NCBI RefSeq assembly: GCF_037392515.1
Contig: NC_090285.1
Coordinates: 2,297,501-2,361,500 of the forward strand
Reading direction: 5' to 3'
Length of the DNA: 64,000 nt
From: Haliotis asinina
Taxonomy: Eukaryota > Mollusca > Gastropoda > Lepetellida > Haliotidae
The notes beneath the pieces are model-generated. The model saw nothing but the letters and a program-made list of their open reading frames with translations, was not told where the DNA came from and searched no databases. Below are positions 7,247 through 19,906 of this stretch, piece by piece (the stretch's first letter is position 1; the number at the start of each line of letters is the position of its first letter). Both the position numbers and the translations under genes were made by a program.

Positions 7247-7563
7247 TGACCATGCTAAGCTTTGTTGAATAGGCATCTTAATGAAATTTGCTGATTGATT
7301 GGCCACGCCTCGAGGCACGCCACTAAATGAGACGGCTTACGTCACAAACTGAATGAAATTGGGCTTTTGAAATGTATTTCTGTCTTATGCAACGAGGGTC
7401 TACAATCTACGAAGCACTGATAACAAATTGTATTGAAATGAAGAGGACACTGCATTTGCATCCTTATGGAGTAAATGGACACGTCAGCTGAACACTTCCT
7501 CCTTGCCAGCTGTCTTCTTTAACTTAAGAATGGGAAGCTAAGAAAAGGCACAGTTAGTGTGAA

Positions 7564-7634
7564 GCATCGGTGGTCTAGTGGTAGAATACTCGCCTGCCAC
7601 GCGGGTGACCCGGGTTCGATTCCCGGTCGATGCA
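7564..7634 (+). tRNA. tRNA-Gly-GCC: tRNA-Gly(GCC), unit 9
   Basis: Intact. Trailer T4-GG-T6; CCTTATGG follows the upstream octamer. Confidence 0.96.
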
Positions 7635-8118
7635 CACTCTTTTGGTTTTTTGCGCCTCTAGGGGTTGAAAAAGCGGCCTCCAAACGCTTGTCTCCTGGTA
7701 AGAACACCTAGTCTGTGACGCAATGTGATTGTTGTCAGTGATGTCACGTTTCTGTGACGTCAGGCCATTGTGAGGTCACAGGTGAGTCTTTCTATAGATA
7801 TCAGAAGGTTGGAATGAGAGAACGTGTCCATTTACATGACTCCATTTGAAGTCGATGTAAGGACGGAACGTTGTGCAGCTTTCAGCATTGTCCCACACCA
7901 ATCGGTGTCAGGCTGTCAATGAAGCAGTAAAACCGTCAGTTCTACGTTGGATTACACACAATATTTCACTTCACAGCATGGCTGAGATAACAGAAAGTGT
8001 CCACAGCAAATTATACATATCAACATGATGTATAGTCATGGAGTATGTCATTTGTACTTTCTTCAGTCACAGATGAACTCGACGTTTCTCCACCTATGTT
8101 CCTGCAGGAGTAAAAAGA

Positions 8119-8190
8119 TGCGTCGGCCGGGAATCGAACCCGGATCGACTGCTTGGAAGGCAACCATGCTAACCTTTACACCACCGACGC
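8119..8190 (-). tRNA. tRNA-Gly-TCC: tRNA-Gly(TCC), unit 9
   Basis: Intact, T5 terminator. Confidence 0.96.
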
Positions 8191-8507
8191 TGACCATGCT
8201 AAGCTTTGTTGAATAGGCATCTTAATGAAATTTGCTGATTGATTGGCCACGCCTCGAGGCACGCCACTAAATGAGACGGCTTACGTCACAAACTGAATGA
8301 AATTGGGCTTTTGAAATGTATTTCTGTCTTATGCAACGAGGGTCTACAATCTACGAAGCACTGATAACAAATTGTATTGAAATGAAGAGGACACTGCATT
8401 TGCATCCATATGGAGTAAATGGACACGTCAGCTGAACACTTCCTCCTTGCCAGCTGTCTTCTTTAACTTAAGAATGGGAAGCTAAGAAAAGGCACAGTTA
8501 GTGTGAA

Positions 8508-8578
8508 GCATCGGTGGTCTAGTGGTAGAATACTCGCCTGCCACGCGGGTGACCCGGGTTCGATTCCCGGTCGATGCA
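8508..8578 (+). tRNA. tRNA-Gly-GCC: tRNA-Gly(GCC), unit 10
   Basis: Intact. Trailer T4-G-T7, the commonest form in the central array. Confidence 0.96.
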
Positions 8579-9062
8579 CACTCTTTTGTTTTTTTGCGCC
8601 TCTAGGGGTTGAAAAAGCGGCCTCCAAACGCTTGTCTCCTGGTAAGAACACCTAGTCTGTGACGCAATGTGATTGTTGTCAGTGATGTCACGTTTCTGTG
8701 ACGTCAGGCCATTGTGAGGTCACAGGTGAGTCTTTCTATAGATATCAGAAGGTTGGAATGAGAGAACGTGTCCATTTACATGACTCCATTTGAAGTCGAT
8801 GTAAGGACGGAACGTTGTGCAGCTTTCAGCATTGTCCCACACCAATCGGTGTCAGGCTGTCAATGAAGCAGTAATACCGTCAGTTCTACGTTGGATTACA
8901 CACAATATTTCACTTCACAGCATGGCTGAGATAACAGAAAGTGTCCACAGCAAATTATACATATCAACATGATGTATAGTCATGGAGTATGTCATTTGTA
9001 CTTTCTTCAGTCACAGATGAACTCGACGTTTCTCCACCTATGTTCCTGCAGGAGTAAAAAGA

Positions 9063-9134
9063 TGCGTCGGCCGGGAATCGAACCCGGATCGACTGCTTGG
9101 AAGGCAACCATGCTAACCTTTACACCACCGACGC
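9063..9134 (-). tRNA. tRNA-Gly-TCC: tRNA-Gly(TCC), unit 10
   Basis: Intact, T5 terminator. Confidence 0.96.
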
Positions 9135-9451
9135 TGACCATGCTAAGCTTTGTTGAATAGGCATCTTAATGAAATTTGCTGATTGATTGGCCACGCCTCG
9201 AGGCACGCCACTAAATGAGACGGCTTACGTCACAAACTGAATGAAATTGGGCTTTTGAAATGTATTTCTGTCTTATGCAACGAGGGTCTACAATCTACGA
9301 AGCACTGATAACAAATTGTATATAAATGAAGAGGACACTGCATTTGCATCCTTATGGAGTAAATGGACACGTCAGCTGAACACTTCCTCCTTGCCAGCTG
9401 TCTTCTTTAACTTAAGAATGGGAAGCTAAGAAAAGGCACAGTTAGTGTGAA

Positions 9452-9522
9452 GCATCGGTGGTCTAGTGGTAGAATACTCGCCTGCCACGCGGGTGACCCG
9501 GGTTCGATTCCCGGTCGATGCA
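9452..9522 (+). tRNA. tRNA-Gly-GCC: tRNA-Gly(GCC), unit 11
   Basis: Intact. Trailer T4-GG-T6; upstream TATATAAA and CCTTATGG together. Confidence 0.96.
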
Positions 9523-10006
9523 CACTCTTTTGGTTTTTTGCGCCTCTAGGGGTTGAAAAAGCGGCCTCCAAACGCTTGTCTCCTGGTAAGAACACCTAGT
9601 CTGTGACGCAATGTGATTGTTGTCAGTGATGTCACGTTTCTGTGACGTCAGGCCATTGTGAGGTCACAGGTGAGTCTTTCTATAGATATCAGAAGGTTGG
9701 AATGAGAGAACGTGTCCATTTACATGACTCCATTTGAAGTCGATGTAAGGACGGAACGTTGTGCAGCTTTCAGCATTGTCCCACACCAATCGGTGTCAGG
9801 CTGTCAATGAAGCAGTAAAACCGTCAGTTCTACGTTGGATTACACACAATATTTCACTTCACAGCATGGCTGAGATAACAGAAAGTGTCCACAGCAAATT
9901 ATACATATCAACATGATGTATAGTCATGGAGTATGTCATTTGTACTTTCTTCAGTCACAGATGAACTCGACGTTTCTCCACCTATGTTCCTGCAGGAGTA
10001 AAAAGA

Positions 10007-10078
10007 TGCGTCGGCCGGGAATCGAACCCGGATCGACTGCTTGGAAGGCAACCATGCTAACCTTTACACCACCGACGC
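10007..10078 (-). tRNA. tRNA-Gly-TCC: tRNA-Gly(TCC), unit 11
   Basis: Intact, T5 terminator. Confidence 0.96.
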
Positions 10079-10395
10079 TGACCATGCTAAGCTTTGTTGA
10101 ATAGGCATCTTAATGAAATTTGCTGATTGATTGGCCACGCCTCGAGGCACGCCACTAAATGAGACGGCTTACGTCACAAACTGAATGAAATTGGGCTTTT
10201 GAAATGTATTTCTGTCTTATGCAACGAGGGTCTACAATCTACGAAGCACTGATAACAAATTGTATTGAAATGAAGAGGACACTGCATTTGCATCCATATG
10301 GAGTAAATGGACACGTCAGCTGAACACTTCCTCCTTGCCAGCTGTCTTCTTTAACTTAAGAATGGGAAGCTAAGAAAAGGCACAGTTAGTGTGAA

Positions 10396-10466
10396 GCATC
10401 GGTGGTCTAGTGGTAGAATACTCGCCTGCCACGCGGGTGACCCGGGTTCGATTCCCGGTCGATGCA
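10396..10466 (+). tRNA. tRNA-Gly-GCC: tRNA-Gly(GCC), unit 12
   Basis: Intact. Trailer T4-G-T7. Start of the block repeated 2832 bp later. Confidence 0.96.
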
Positions 10467-10950
10467 CACTCTTTTGTTTTTTTGCGCCTCTAGGGGTTGA
10501 AAAAGCGGCCTCCAAACGCTTGTCTCCTGGTAAGAACACCTAGTCTGTGACGCAATGTGATTGTTGTCAGTGATGTCACGTTTCTGTGACGTCAGGCCAT
10601 TGTGAGGTCACAGGTGAGTCTTTCTATAGATATCAGAAGGTTGGAATGAGAGAACGTGTCCATTTACATGACTCCATTTGAAGTCGATGTAAGGACGGAA
10701 CGTTGTGCAGCTTTCAGCATTGTCCCACACCAATCGGTGTCAGGCTGTCAATGAAGCAGTAAAACCGTCAGTTCTACGTTGTATTACACACAATATTTCA
10801 CTTCACAGCATGGCTGAGATAACAGAAAGTGTCCACAGCAAATTATACATATCAACATGATGTATAGTCATGGAGTATGTCATTTGTACTTTCTTCAGTC
10901 ACAGATGAACTCGACGTTTCTCCACTTATGTTCCTGCAGGAGTATAAAGA

Positions 10951-11022
10951 TGCGTCGGCCGGGAATCGAACCCGGATCGACTGCTTGGAAGGCAACCATG
11001 CTAACCTTTACACCACCGACGC
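10951..11022 (-). tRNA. tRNA-Gly-TCC: tRNA-Gly(TCC), unit 12, weak terminator
   Basis: Body intact; T at 10945 changes T5 to TTTAT. The flank has CCACTTATG, shared only with unit 15. Confidence 0.93.
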
Positions 11023-11339
11023 TGACCATGCTAAGCTTTGTTGAATAGGCATCTTAATGAAATTTGCTGATTGATTGGCCACGCCTCGAGGCACGCCACT
11101 AAATGAGACGGCTTACGTCACAAACTGAATGAAATTGGGCTTTTGAAATGTATTTCTGTCTTATGCAACGAGGGTCTACAATCTACGAAGCACTGATAAC
11201 AAATTGTATTGAAATGAAGAGGACACTGCATTTGCATCCTTATGGAGTAAATGGACACGTCAGCTGAACACTTCCTCCTTGCCAGCTGTCTTCTTTAACT
11301 TAAGAATGGGAAGCTAAGAAAAGGCACAGTTAGTGTGAA

Positions 11340-11410
11340 GCATCGGTGGTCTAGTGGTAGAATACTCGCCTGCCACGCGGGTGACCCGGGTTCGATTCCC
11401 GGTCGATGCA
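11340..11410 (+). tRNA. tRNA-Gly-GCC: tRNA-Gly(GCC), unit 13
   Basis: Intact. Trailer T4-GG-T6; upstream CCTTATGG. Confidence 0.96.
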
Positions 11411-11894
11411 CACTCTTTTGGTTTTTTGCGCCTCTAGGGGTTGAAAAAGCGGCCTCCAAACGCTTGTCTCCTGGTAAGAACACCTAGTCTGTGACGCAAT
11501 GTGATTGTTGTCAGTGATGTCACGTTTCTGTGACGTCAGGCCATTGTGAGGTCACAGGTGAGTCTTTCTATAGATATCAGAAGGTTGGAATGAGAGAACG
11601 TGTCCATTTACATGACTCCATTTGAAGTCGATGTAAGGACGGAACGTTGTGCAGCTTTCAGCATTGTCCCACACCAATCGGTGTCAGGCTGTCAATGAAG
11701 CAGTAAAACCGTCAGTTCTACGTTGGATTACACACAATATTTCACTTCACAGCATGGCTGAGATAACAGAAAGTGTCCACAGCAAATTATACATATCAAC
11801 ATGATGTATAGTCATGGAGTATGTCATTTGTACTTTCTTCAGTCACAGATGAACTCGACGTTTCTCCACCTATGTTCCTGCAGGAGTAAAAAGA

Positions 11895-11966
11895 TGCGTC
11901 GGCCGGGAATCGAACCCGGATCGACTGCTTGGAAGGCAACCATGCTAACCTTTACACCACCGACGC
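11895..11966 (-). tRNA. tRNA-Gly-TCC: tRNA-Gly(TCC), unit 13
   Basis: Intact, T5 terminator. Confidence 0.96.
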
Positions 11967-12283
11967 TGACCATGCTAAGCTTTGTTGAATAGGCATCTTA
12001 ATGAAATTTGCTGATTGATTGGCCACGCCTCGAGGCACGCCACTAAATGAGACGGCTTACGTCACAAACTGAATGAAATTGGGCTTTTGAAATGTATTTC
12101 TGTCTTATGCAACGAGGGTCTACAATCTACGAAGCACTGATAACAAATTGTATTGAAATGAAGAGGACACTGCATTTGCATCCATATGGAGTAAATGGAC
12201 ACGTCAGCTGAACACTTCCTCCTTGCCAGCTGTCTTCTTTAACTTAAGAATGGGAAGCTAAGAAAAGGCACAGTTAGTGTGAA

Positions 12284-12354
12284 GCATCGGTGGTCTAGTG
12301 GTAGAATACTCGCCTGCCACGCGGGTGACCCGGGTTCGATTCCCGGTCGATGCA
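12284..12354 (+). tRNA. tRNA-Gly-GCC: tRNA-Gly(GCC), unit 14
   Basis: Intact. Trailer T4-G-T7. Confidence 0.96.
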
Positions 12355-12838
12355 CACTCTTTTGTTTTTTTGCGCCTCTAGGGGTTGAAAAAGCGGCCTC
12401 CAAACGCTTGTCTCCTGGTAAGAACACCTAGTCTGTGACGCAATGTGATTGTTGTCAGTGATGTCACGTTTCTGTGACGTCAGGCCATTGTGAGGTCACA
12501 GGTGAGTCTTTCTATAGATATCAGAAGGTTGGAATGAGAGAACGTGTCCATTTACATGACTCCATTTGAAGTCGATGTAAGGACGGAACGTTGTGCAGCT
12601 TTCAGCATTGTCCCACACCAATCGGTGTCAGGCTGTCAATGAAGCAGTAAAACCGTCAGTTCTACGTTGGATTACACACAATATTTCACTTCACAGCATG
12701 GCTGAGATAACAGAAAGTGTCCACAGCAAATTATACATATCAACATGATGTATAGTCATGGAGTATGTCATTTGTACTTTCTTCAGTCACAGATGAACTC
12801 GACGTTTCTCCACCTATGTTCCTGCAGGAGTAAAAAGA

Positions 12839-12910
12839 TGCGTCGGCCGGGAATCGAACCCGGATCGACTGCTTGGAAGGCAACCATGCTAACCTTTACA
12901 CCACCGACGC
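12839..12910 (-). tRNA. tRNA-Gly-TCC: tRNA-Gly(TCC), unit 14
   Basis: Intact, T5 terminator. Confidence 0.96.
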
Positions 12911-13227
12911 TGACCATGCTAAGCTTTGTTGAATAGGCATCTTAATGAAATTTGCTGATTGATTGGCCACGCCTCGAGGCACGCCACTAAATGAGACGGC
13001 TTACGTCACAAACTGAATGAAATTGGGCTTTTGAAATGTATTTCTGTCTTATGCAACGAGGGTCTACAATCTACGAAGCACTGATAACAAATTGTATTGA
13101 AATGAAGAGGACACTGCATTTGCATCCATATGGAGTAAATGGACACGTCAGCTGAACACTTCCTCCTTGCCAGCTGTCTTCTTTAACTTAAGAATGGGAA
13201 GCTAAGAAAAGGCACAGTTAGTGTGAA

Positions 13228-13298
13228 GCATCGGTGGTCTAGTGGTAGAATACTCGCCTGCCACGCGGGTGACCCGGGTTCGATTCCCGGTCGATGCA
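13228..13298 (+). tRNA. tRNA-Gly-GCC: tRNA-Gly(GCC), unit 15
   Basis: Intact. Trailer T4-G-T7. Counterpart of unit 12. Confidence 0.96.
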
Positions 13299-13782
13299 CA
13301 CTCTTTTGTTTTTTTGCGCCTCTAGGGGTTGAAAAAGCGGCCTCCAAACGCTTGTCTCCTGGTAAGAACACCTAGTCTGTGACGCAATGTGATTGTTGTC
13401 AGTGATGTCACGTTTCTGTGACGTCAGGCCATTGTGAGGTCACAGGTGAGTCTTTCTATAGATATCAGAAGGTTGGAATGAGAGAACGTGTCCATTTACA
13501 TGACTCCATTTGAAGTCGATGTAAGGACGGAACGTTGTGCAGCTTTCAGCATTGTCCCACACCAATCGGTGTCAGGCTGTCAATGAAGCAGTAAAACCGT
13601 CAGTTCTACGTTGTATTACACACAATATTTCACTTCACAGCATGGCTGAGATAACAGAAAGTGTCCACAGCAAATTATACATATCAACATGATGTATAGT
13701 CATGGAGTATGTCATTTGTACTTTCTTCAGTCACAGATGAACTCGACGTTTCTCCACTTATGTTCCTGCAGGAGTATAAAGA

Positions 13783-13854
13783 TGCGTCGGCCGGGAATCG
13801 AACCCGGATCGACTGCTTGGAAGGCAACCATGCTAACCTTTACACCACCGACGC
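13783..13854 (-). tRNA. tRNA-Gly-TCC: tRNA-Gly(TCC), unit 15, weak terminator
   Basis: Body intact; T at 13777 changes T5 to TTTAT, with the same CCACTTATG flank as unit 12. Confidence 0.93.
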
Positions 13855-14171
13855 TGACCATGCTAAGCTTTGTTGAATAGGCATCTTAATGAAATTTGCT
13901 GATTGATTGGCCACGCCTCGAGGCACGCCACTAAATGAGACGGCTTACGTCACAAACTGAATGAAATTGGGCTTTTGAAATGTATTTCTGTCTTATGCAA
14001 CGAGGGTCTACAATCTACGAAGCACTGATAACAAATTGTATTGAAATGAAGAGGACACTGCATTTGCATCCTTATGGAGTAAATGGACACGTCAGCTGAA
14101 CACTTCCTCCTTGCCAGCTGTCTTCTTTAACTTAAGAATGGGAAGCTAAGAAAAGGCACAGTTAGTGTGAA

Positions 14172-14242
14172 GCATCGGTGGTCTAGTGGTAGAATACTCG
14201 CCTGCCACGCGGGTGACCCGGGTTCGATTCCCGGTCGATGCA
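14172..14242 (+). tRNA. tRNA-Gly-GCC: tRNA-Gly(GCC), unit 16
   Basis: Intact. Trailer T4-GG-T6; upstream CCTTATGG. Confidence 0.96.
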
Positions 14243-14726
14243 CACTCTTTTGGTTTTTTGCGCCTCTAGGGGTTGAAAAAGCGGCCTCCAAACGCTTGTC
14301 TCCTGGTAAGAACACCTAGTCTGTGACGCAATGTGATTGTTGTCAGTGATGTCACGTTTCTGTGACGTCAGGCCATTGTGAGGTCACAGGTGAGTCTTTC
14401 TATAGATATCAGAAGGTTGGAATGAGAGAACGTGTCCATTTACATGACTCCATTTGAAGTCGATGTAAGGACGGAACGTTGTGCAGCTTTCAGCATTGTC
14501 CCACACCAATCGGTGTCAGGCTGTCAATGAAGCAGTAAAACCGTCAGTTCTACGTTGGATTACACACAATATTTCACTTCACAGCATGGCTGAGATAACA
14601 GAAAGTGTCCACAGCAAATTATACATATCAACATGATGTATAGTCATGGAGTATGTCATTTGTACTTTCTTCAGTCACAGATGAACTCGACGTTTCTCCA
14701 CCTATGTTCCTGCAGGAGTAAAAAGA

Positions 14727-14798
14727 TGCGTCGGCCGGGAATCGAACCCGGATCGACTGCTTGGAAGGCAACCATGCTAACCTTTACACCACCGACGC
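14727..14798 (-). tRNA. tRNA-Gly-TCC: tRNA-Gly(TCC), unit 16
   Basis: Intact, T5 terminator. Confidence 0.96.
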
Positions 14799-15115
14799 TG
14801 ACCATGCTAAGCTTTGTTGAATAGGCATCTTAATGAAATTTGCTGATTGATTGGCCACGCCTCGAGGCACGCCACTAAATGAGACGGCTTACGTCACAAA
14901 CTGAATGAAATTGGGCTTTTGAAATGTATTTCTGTCTTATGCAACGAGGGTCTACAATCTACGAAGCACTGATAACAAATTGTATTGAAATGAAGAGGAC
15001 ACTGCATTTGCATCCATATGGAGTAAATGGACACGTCAGCTGAACACTTCCTCCTTGCCAGCTGTCTTCTTTAACTTAAGAATGGGAAGCTAAGAAAAGG
15101 CACAGTTAGTGTGAA

Positions 15116-15186
15116 GCATCGGTGGTCTAGTGGTAGAATACTCGCCTGCCACGCGGGTGACCCGGGTTCGATTCCCGGTCGATGCA
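15116..15186 (+). tRNA. tRNA-Gly-GCC: tRNA-Gly(GCC), unit 17
   Basis: Intact. Trailer T4-G-T7; downstream CAGGACATTG. Confidence 0.96.
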
Positions 15187-15670
15187 CACTCTTTTGTTTT
15201 TTTGCGCCTCTAGGGGTTGAAAAAGCGGCCTCCAAACGCTTGTCTCCTGGTAAGAACACCTAGTCTGTGACGCAATGTGATTGTTGTCAGTGATGTCACG
15301 TTTCTGTGACGTCAGGACATTGTGAGGTCACAGGTGAGTCTTTCTATAGATATCAGAAGGTTGGAATGAGAGAACGTGTCCATTTACATGACTCCATTTG
15401 AAGTCGATGTAAGGACGGAACGTTGTGCAGCTTTCAGCATTGTCCCACACCAATCGGTGTCAGGCTGTCAATGAAGCAGTAATACCGTCAATTCTACGTT
15501 GGATTACACACAATATTTCACTTCACAGCATGGCTGAGATAACAGAAAGTGTCCACAGCAAATTATACATATCAACATGATGTATAGTCATGGAGTATGT
15601 CATTTGTACTTTCTTCAGTCACAGATGAACTCGACGTTTCTCCACCTATGTTCCTGCAGGAGTAAAAAGA

Positions 15671-15742
15671 TGCGTCGGCCGGGAATCGAACCCGGATCGA
15701 CTGCTTGGAAGGCAACCATGCTAACCTTTACACCACCGACGC
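15671..15742 (-). tRNA. tRNA-Gly-TCC: tRNA-Gly(TCC), unit 17
   Basis: Intact, T5 terminator. The spacer shares ACCGTCAATTC with unit 19. Confidence 0.96.
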
Positions 15743-16059
15743 TGACCATGCTAAGCTTTGTTGAATAGGCATCTTAATGAAATTTGCTGATTGATTGGCC
15801 ACGCCTCGAGGCACGCCACTAAATGAGACGGCTTACGTCACAAACTGAATGAAATTGGGCTTTTGAAATGTATTTCTGTCTTATGCAACGAGGGTCTACA
15901 ATCTACGAAGCACTGATAACAAATTGTATTGAAATGAAGAGGACACTGCATTTGCATCCTTATGGAGTAAATGGACACGTCAGCTGAACACTTCCTCCTT
16001 GCCAGCTGTCTTCTTTAACTTAAGAATGGGAAGCTAAGAAAAGGCACAGTTAGTGTGAA

Positions 16060-16130
16060 GCATCGGTGGTCTAGTGGTAGAATACTCGCCTGCCACGCGG
16101 GTGACCCGGGTTCGATTCCCGGTCGATGCA
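16060..16130 (+). tRNA. tRNA-Gly-GCC: tRNA-Gly(GCC), unit 18
   Basis: Intact. Trailer T4-GG-T6; upstream CCTTATGG. Confidence 0.96.
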
Positions 16131-16614
16131 CACTCTTTTGGTTTTTTGCGCCTCTAGGGGTTGAAAAAGCGGCCTCCAAACGCTTGTCTCCTGGTAAGAA
16201 CACCTAGTCTGTGACGCAATGTGATTGTTGTCAGTGATGTCACGTTTCTGTGACGTCAGGCCATTGTGAGGTCACAGGTGAGTCTTTCTATAGATATCAG
16301 AAGGTTGGAATGAGAGAACGTGTCCATTTACATGACTCCATTTGAAGTCGATGTAAGGACGGAACGTTGTGCAGCTTTCAGCATTGTCCCACACCAATCG
16401 GTGTCAGGCTGTCAATGAAGCAGTAAAACCGTCAGTTCTACGTTGGATTACACACAATATTTCACTTCACAGCATGGCTGAGATAACAGAAAGTGTCCAC
16501 AGCAAATTATACATATCAACATGATGTATAGTCATGGAGTATGTCATTTGTACTTTCTTCAGTCACAGATGAACTCGACGTTTCTCCACCTATGTTCCTG
16601 CAGGAGTAAAAAGA

Positions 16615-16686
16615 TGCGTCGGCCGGGAATCGAACCCGGATCGACTGCTTGGAAGGCAACCATGCTAACCTTTACACCACCGACGC
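16615..16686 (-). tRNA. tRNA-Gly-TCC: tRNA-Gly(TCC), unit 18
   Basis: Intact, T5 terminator. Confidence 0.96.
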
Positions 16687-17003
16687 TGACCATGCTAAGC
16701 TTTGTTGAATAGGCATCTTAATGAAATTTGCTGATTGATTGGCCACGCCTCGAGGCACGCCACTAAATGAGACGGCTTACGTCACAAACTGAATGAAATT
16801 GGGCTTTTGAAATGTATTTCTGTCTTATGCAACGAGGGTCTACAATCTACGAAGCACTGATAACAAATTGTATTGAAATGAAGAGGACACTGCATTTGCA
16901 TCCATATGGAGTAAATGGACACGTCAGCTGAACACTTCCTCCTTGCCAGCTGTCTTCTTTAACTTAAGAATGGGAAGCTAAGAAAAGGCACAGTTAGTGT
17001 GAA

Positions 17004-17074
17004 GCATCGGTGGTCTAGTGGTAGAATACTCGCCTGCCACGCGGGTGACCCGGGTTCGATTCCCGGTCGATGCA
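17004..17074 (+). tRNA. tRNA-Gly-GCC: tRNA-Gly(GCC), unit 19
   Basis: Intact. Trailer T4-G-T7; matches unit 17 at a two-unit shift. Confidence 0.96.
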
Positions 17075-17558
17075 CACTCTTTTGTTTTTTTGCGCCTCTA
17101 GGGGTTGAAAAAGCGGCCTCCAAACGCTTGTCTCCTGGTAAGAACACCTAGTCTGTGACGCAATGTGATTGTTGTCAGTGATGTCACGTTTCTGTGACGT
17201 CAGGACATTGTGAGGTCACAGGTGAGTCTTTCTATAGATATCAGAAGGTTGGAATGAGAGAACGTGTCCATTTACATGACTCCATTTGAAGTCGATGTAA
17301 GGACGGAACGTTGTGCAGCTTTCAGCATTGTCCCACACCAATCGGTGTCAGGCTGTCAATGAAGCAGTAATACCGTCAATTCTACGTTGGATTACACACA
17401 ATATTTCACTTCACAGCATGGCTGAGATAACAGAAAGTGTCCACAGCAAATTATACATATCAACATGATGTATAGTCATGGAGTATGTCATTTGTACTTT
17501 CTTCAGTCACAGATGAACTCGACGTTTCTCCACCTATGTTCCTGCAGGAGTAAAAAGA

Positions 17559-17630
17559 TGCGTCGGCCGGGAATCGAACCCGGATCGACTGCTTGGAAGG
17601 CAACCATGCTAACCTTTACACCACCGACGC
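17559..17630 (-). tRNA. tRNA-Gly-TCC: tRNA-Gly(TCC), unit 19
   Basis: Intact, T5 terminator. Confidence 0.96.
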
Positions 17631-17947
17631 TGACCATGCTAAGCTTTGTTGAATAGGCATCTTAATGAAATTTGCTGATTGATTGGCCACGCCTCGAGGC
17701 ACGCCACTAAATGAGACGGCTTACGTCACAAACTGAATGAAATTGGGCTTTTGAAATGTATTTCTGTCTTATGCAACGAGGGTCTACAATCTACGAAGCA
17801 CTGATAACAAATTGTATTGAAATGAAGAGGACACTGCATTTGCATCCTTATGGAGTAAATGGACACGTCAGCTGAACACTTCCTCCTTGCCAGCTGTCTT
17901 CTTTAACTTAAGAATGGGAAGCTAAGAAAAGGCACAGTTAGTGTGAA

Positions 17948-18018
17948 GCATCGGTGGTCTAGTGGTAGAATACTCGCCTGCCACGCGGGTGACCCGGGTT
18001 CGATTCCCGGTCGATGCA
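17948..18018 (+). tRNA. tRNA-Gly-GCC: tRNA-Gly(GCC), unit 20
   Basis: Intact. Trailer T4-GG-T6; upstream CCTTATGG. Confidence 0.96.
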
Positions 18019-18502
18019 CACTCTTTTGGTTTTTTGCGCCTCTAGGGGTTGAAAAAGCGGCCTCCAAACGCTTGTCTCCTGGTAAGAACACCTAGTCTGT
18101 GACGCAATGTGATTGTTGTCAGTGATGTCACGTTTCTGTGACGTCAGGCCATTGTGAGGTCACAGGTGAGTCTTTCTATAGATATCAGAAGGTTGGAATG
18201 AGAGAACGTGTCCATTTACATGACTCCATTTGAAGTCGATGTAAGGACGGAACGTTGTGCAGCTTTCAGCATTGTCCCACACCAATCGGTGTCAGGCTGT
18301 CAATGAAGCAGTAATACCGTCAATTCTACGTTGGATTACACACAATATTTCACTTCACAGCATGGCTGAGATAACAGAAAGTGTCCACAGCAAATTATAC
18401 ATATCAACATGATGTATAGTCATGGAGTATGTCATTTGTACTTTCTTCAGTCACAGATGAACTCGACGTTTCTCCACCTATGTTCCTGCAGGAGTAAAAA
18501 GA

Positions 18503-18574
18503 TGCGTCGGCCGGGAATCGAACCCGGATCGACTGCTTGGAAGGCAACCATGCTAACCTTTACACCACCGACGC
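18503..18574 (-). tRNA. tRNA-Gly-TCC: tRNA-Gly(TCC), unit 20
   Basis: Intact, T5 terminator. Confidence 0.96.
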
Positions 18575-18891
18575 TGACCATGCTAAGCTTTGTTGAATAG
18601 GCATCTTAATGAAATTTGCTGATTGATTGGCCACGCCTCGAGGCACGCCACTAAATGAGACGGCTTACGTCACAAACTGAATGAAATTGGGCTTTTGAAA
18701 TGTATTTCTGTCTTATGCAACGAGGGTCTACAATCTACGAAGCACTGATAACAAATTGTATTGAAATGAAGAGGACACTGCATTTGCATCCTTATGGAGT
18801 AAATGGACACGTCAGCTGAACACTTCCTCCTTGCCAGCTGTCTTCTTTAACTTAAGAATGGGAAGCTAAGAAAAGGCACAGTTAGTGTGAA

Positions 18892-18962
18892 GCATCGGTG
18901 GTCTAGTGGTAGAATACTCGCCTGCCACGCGGGTGACCCGGGTTCGATTCCCGGTCGATGCA
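18892..18962 (+). tRNA. tRNA-Gly-GCC: tRNA-Gly(GCC), unit 21
   Basis: Intact. Trailer T4-GG-T6; upstream CCTTATGG. Confidence 0.96.
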
Positions 18963-19446
18963 CACTCTTTTGGTTTTTTGCGCCTCTAGGGGTTGAAAAA
19001 GCGGCCTCCAAACGCTTGTCTCCTGGTAAGAACACCTAGTCTGTGACGCAATGTGATTGTTGTCAGTGATGTCACGTTTCTGTGACGTCAGGCCATTGTG
19101 AGGTCACAGGTGAGTCTTTCTATAGATATCAGAAGGTTGGAATGAGAGAACGTGTCCATTTACATGACTCCATTTGAAGTCGATGTAAGGACGGAACGTT
19201 GTGCAGCTTTCAGCATTGTCCCACACCAATCGGTGTCAGGCTGTCAATGAAGCAGTAAAACCGTCAGTTCTACGTTGGATTACACACAATATTTCACTTC
19301 ACAGCATGGCTGAGATAACAGAAAGTGTCCACAGCAAATTATACATATCAACATGATGTATAGTCATGGAGTATGTCATTTGTACTTTCTTCAGTCACAG
19401 ATGAACTCGACGTTTCTCCACCTATGTTCCTGCAGGAGTAAAAAGA

Positions 19447-19518
19447 TGCGTCGGCTGGGAATCGAACCCGGATCGACTGCTTGGAAGGCAACCATGCTAA
19501 CCTTTACACCACCGACGC
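19447..19518 (-). tRNA. tRNA-Gly-TCC: tRNA-Gly(TCC), unit 21, A64 variant
   Basis: T at 19456 gives A64, a C50-A64 mismatch in the T-stem. Boxes A and B and the T5 terminator are intact. Confidence 0.9.
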
Positions 19519-19835
19519 TGACCATGCTAAGCTTTGTTGAATAGGCATCTTAATGAAATTTGCTGATTGATTGGCCACGCCTCGAGGCACGCCACTAAAT
19601 GAGACGGCTTACGTCACAAACTGAATGAAATTGGGCTTTTGAAATGTATTTCTGTCTTATGCAACGAGGGTCTACAATCTACGAAGCACTGATAACAAAT
19701 TGTATTGAAATGAAGAGGACACTGCATTTGCATCCATATGGAGTAAATGGACACGTCAGCTGAACACTTCCTCCTTGCCAGCTGTCTTCTTTAACTTAAG
19801 AATGGGAAGCTAAGAAAAGGCACAGTTAGTGTGAA

Positions 19836-19906
19836 GCATCGGTGGTCTAGTGGTAGAATACTCGCCTGCCACGCGGGTGACCCGGGTTCGATTCCCGGTC
19901 GATGCA
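19836..19906 (+). tRNA. tRNA-Gly-GCC: tRNA-Gly(GCC), unit 22
   Basis: Intact. Trailer T4-G-T7. Confidence 0.96.

Larger units (their letters stand above)
10396..15290. repeat. Higher-order repeat: 2832-bp (three-unit) shift, units 12-13 matching 15-16
   Basis: Units 12 and 15 share three rare variants: TTGTATTACAC in place of TTGGATTACAC, CCACTTATG in place of CCACCTATG, and the ATAAA terminator change. The flanking T-run classes and the CCTTATGG form also match at a shift of exactly 2832 bp. Confidence 0.75.
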
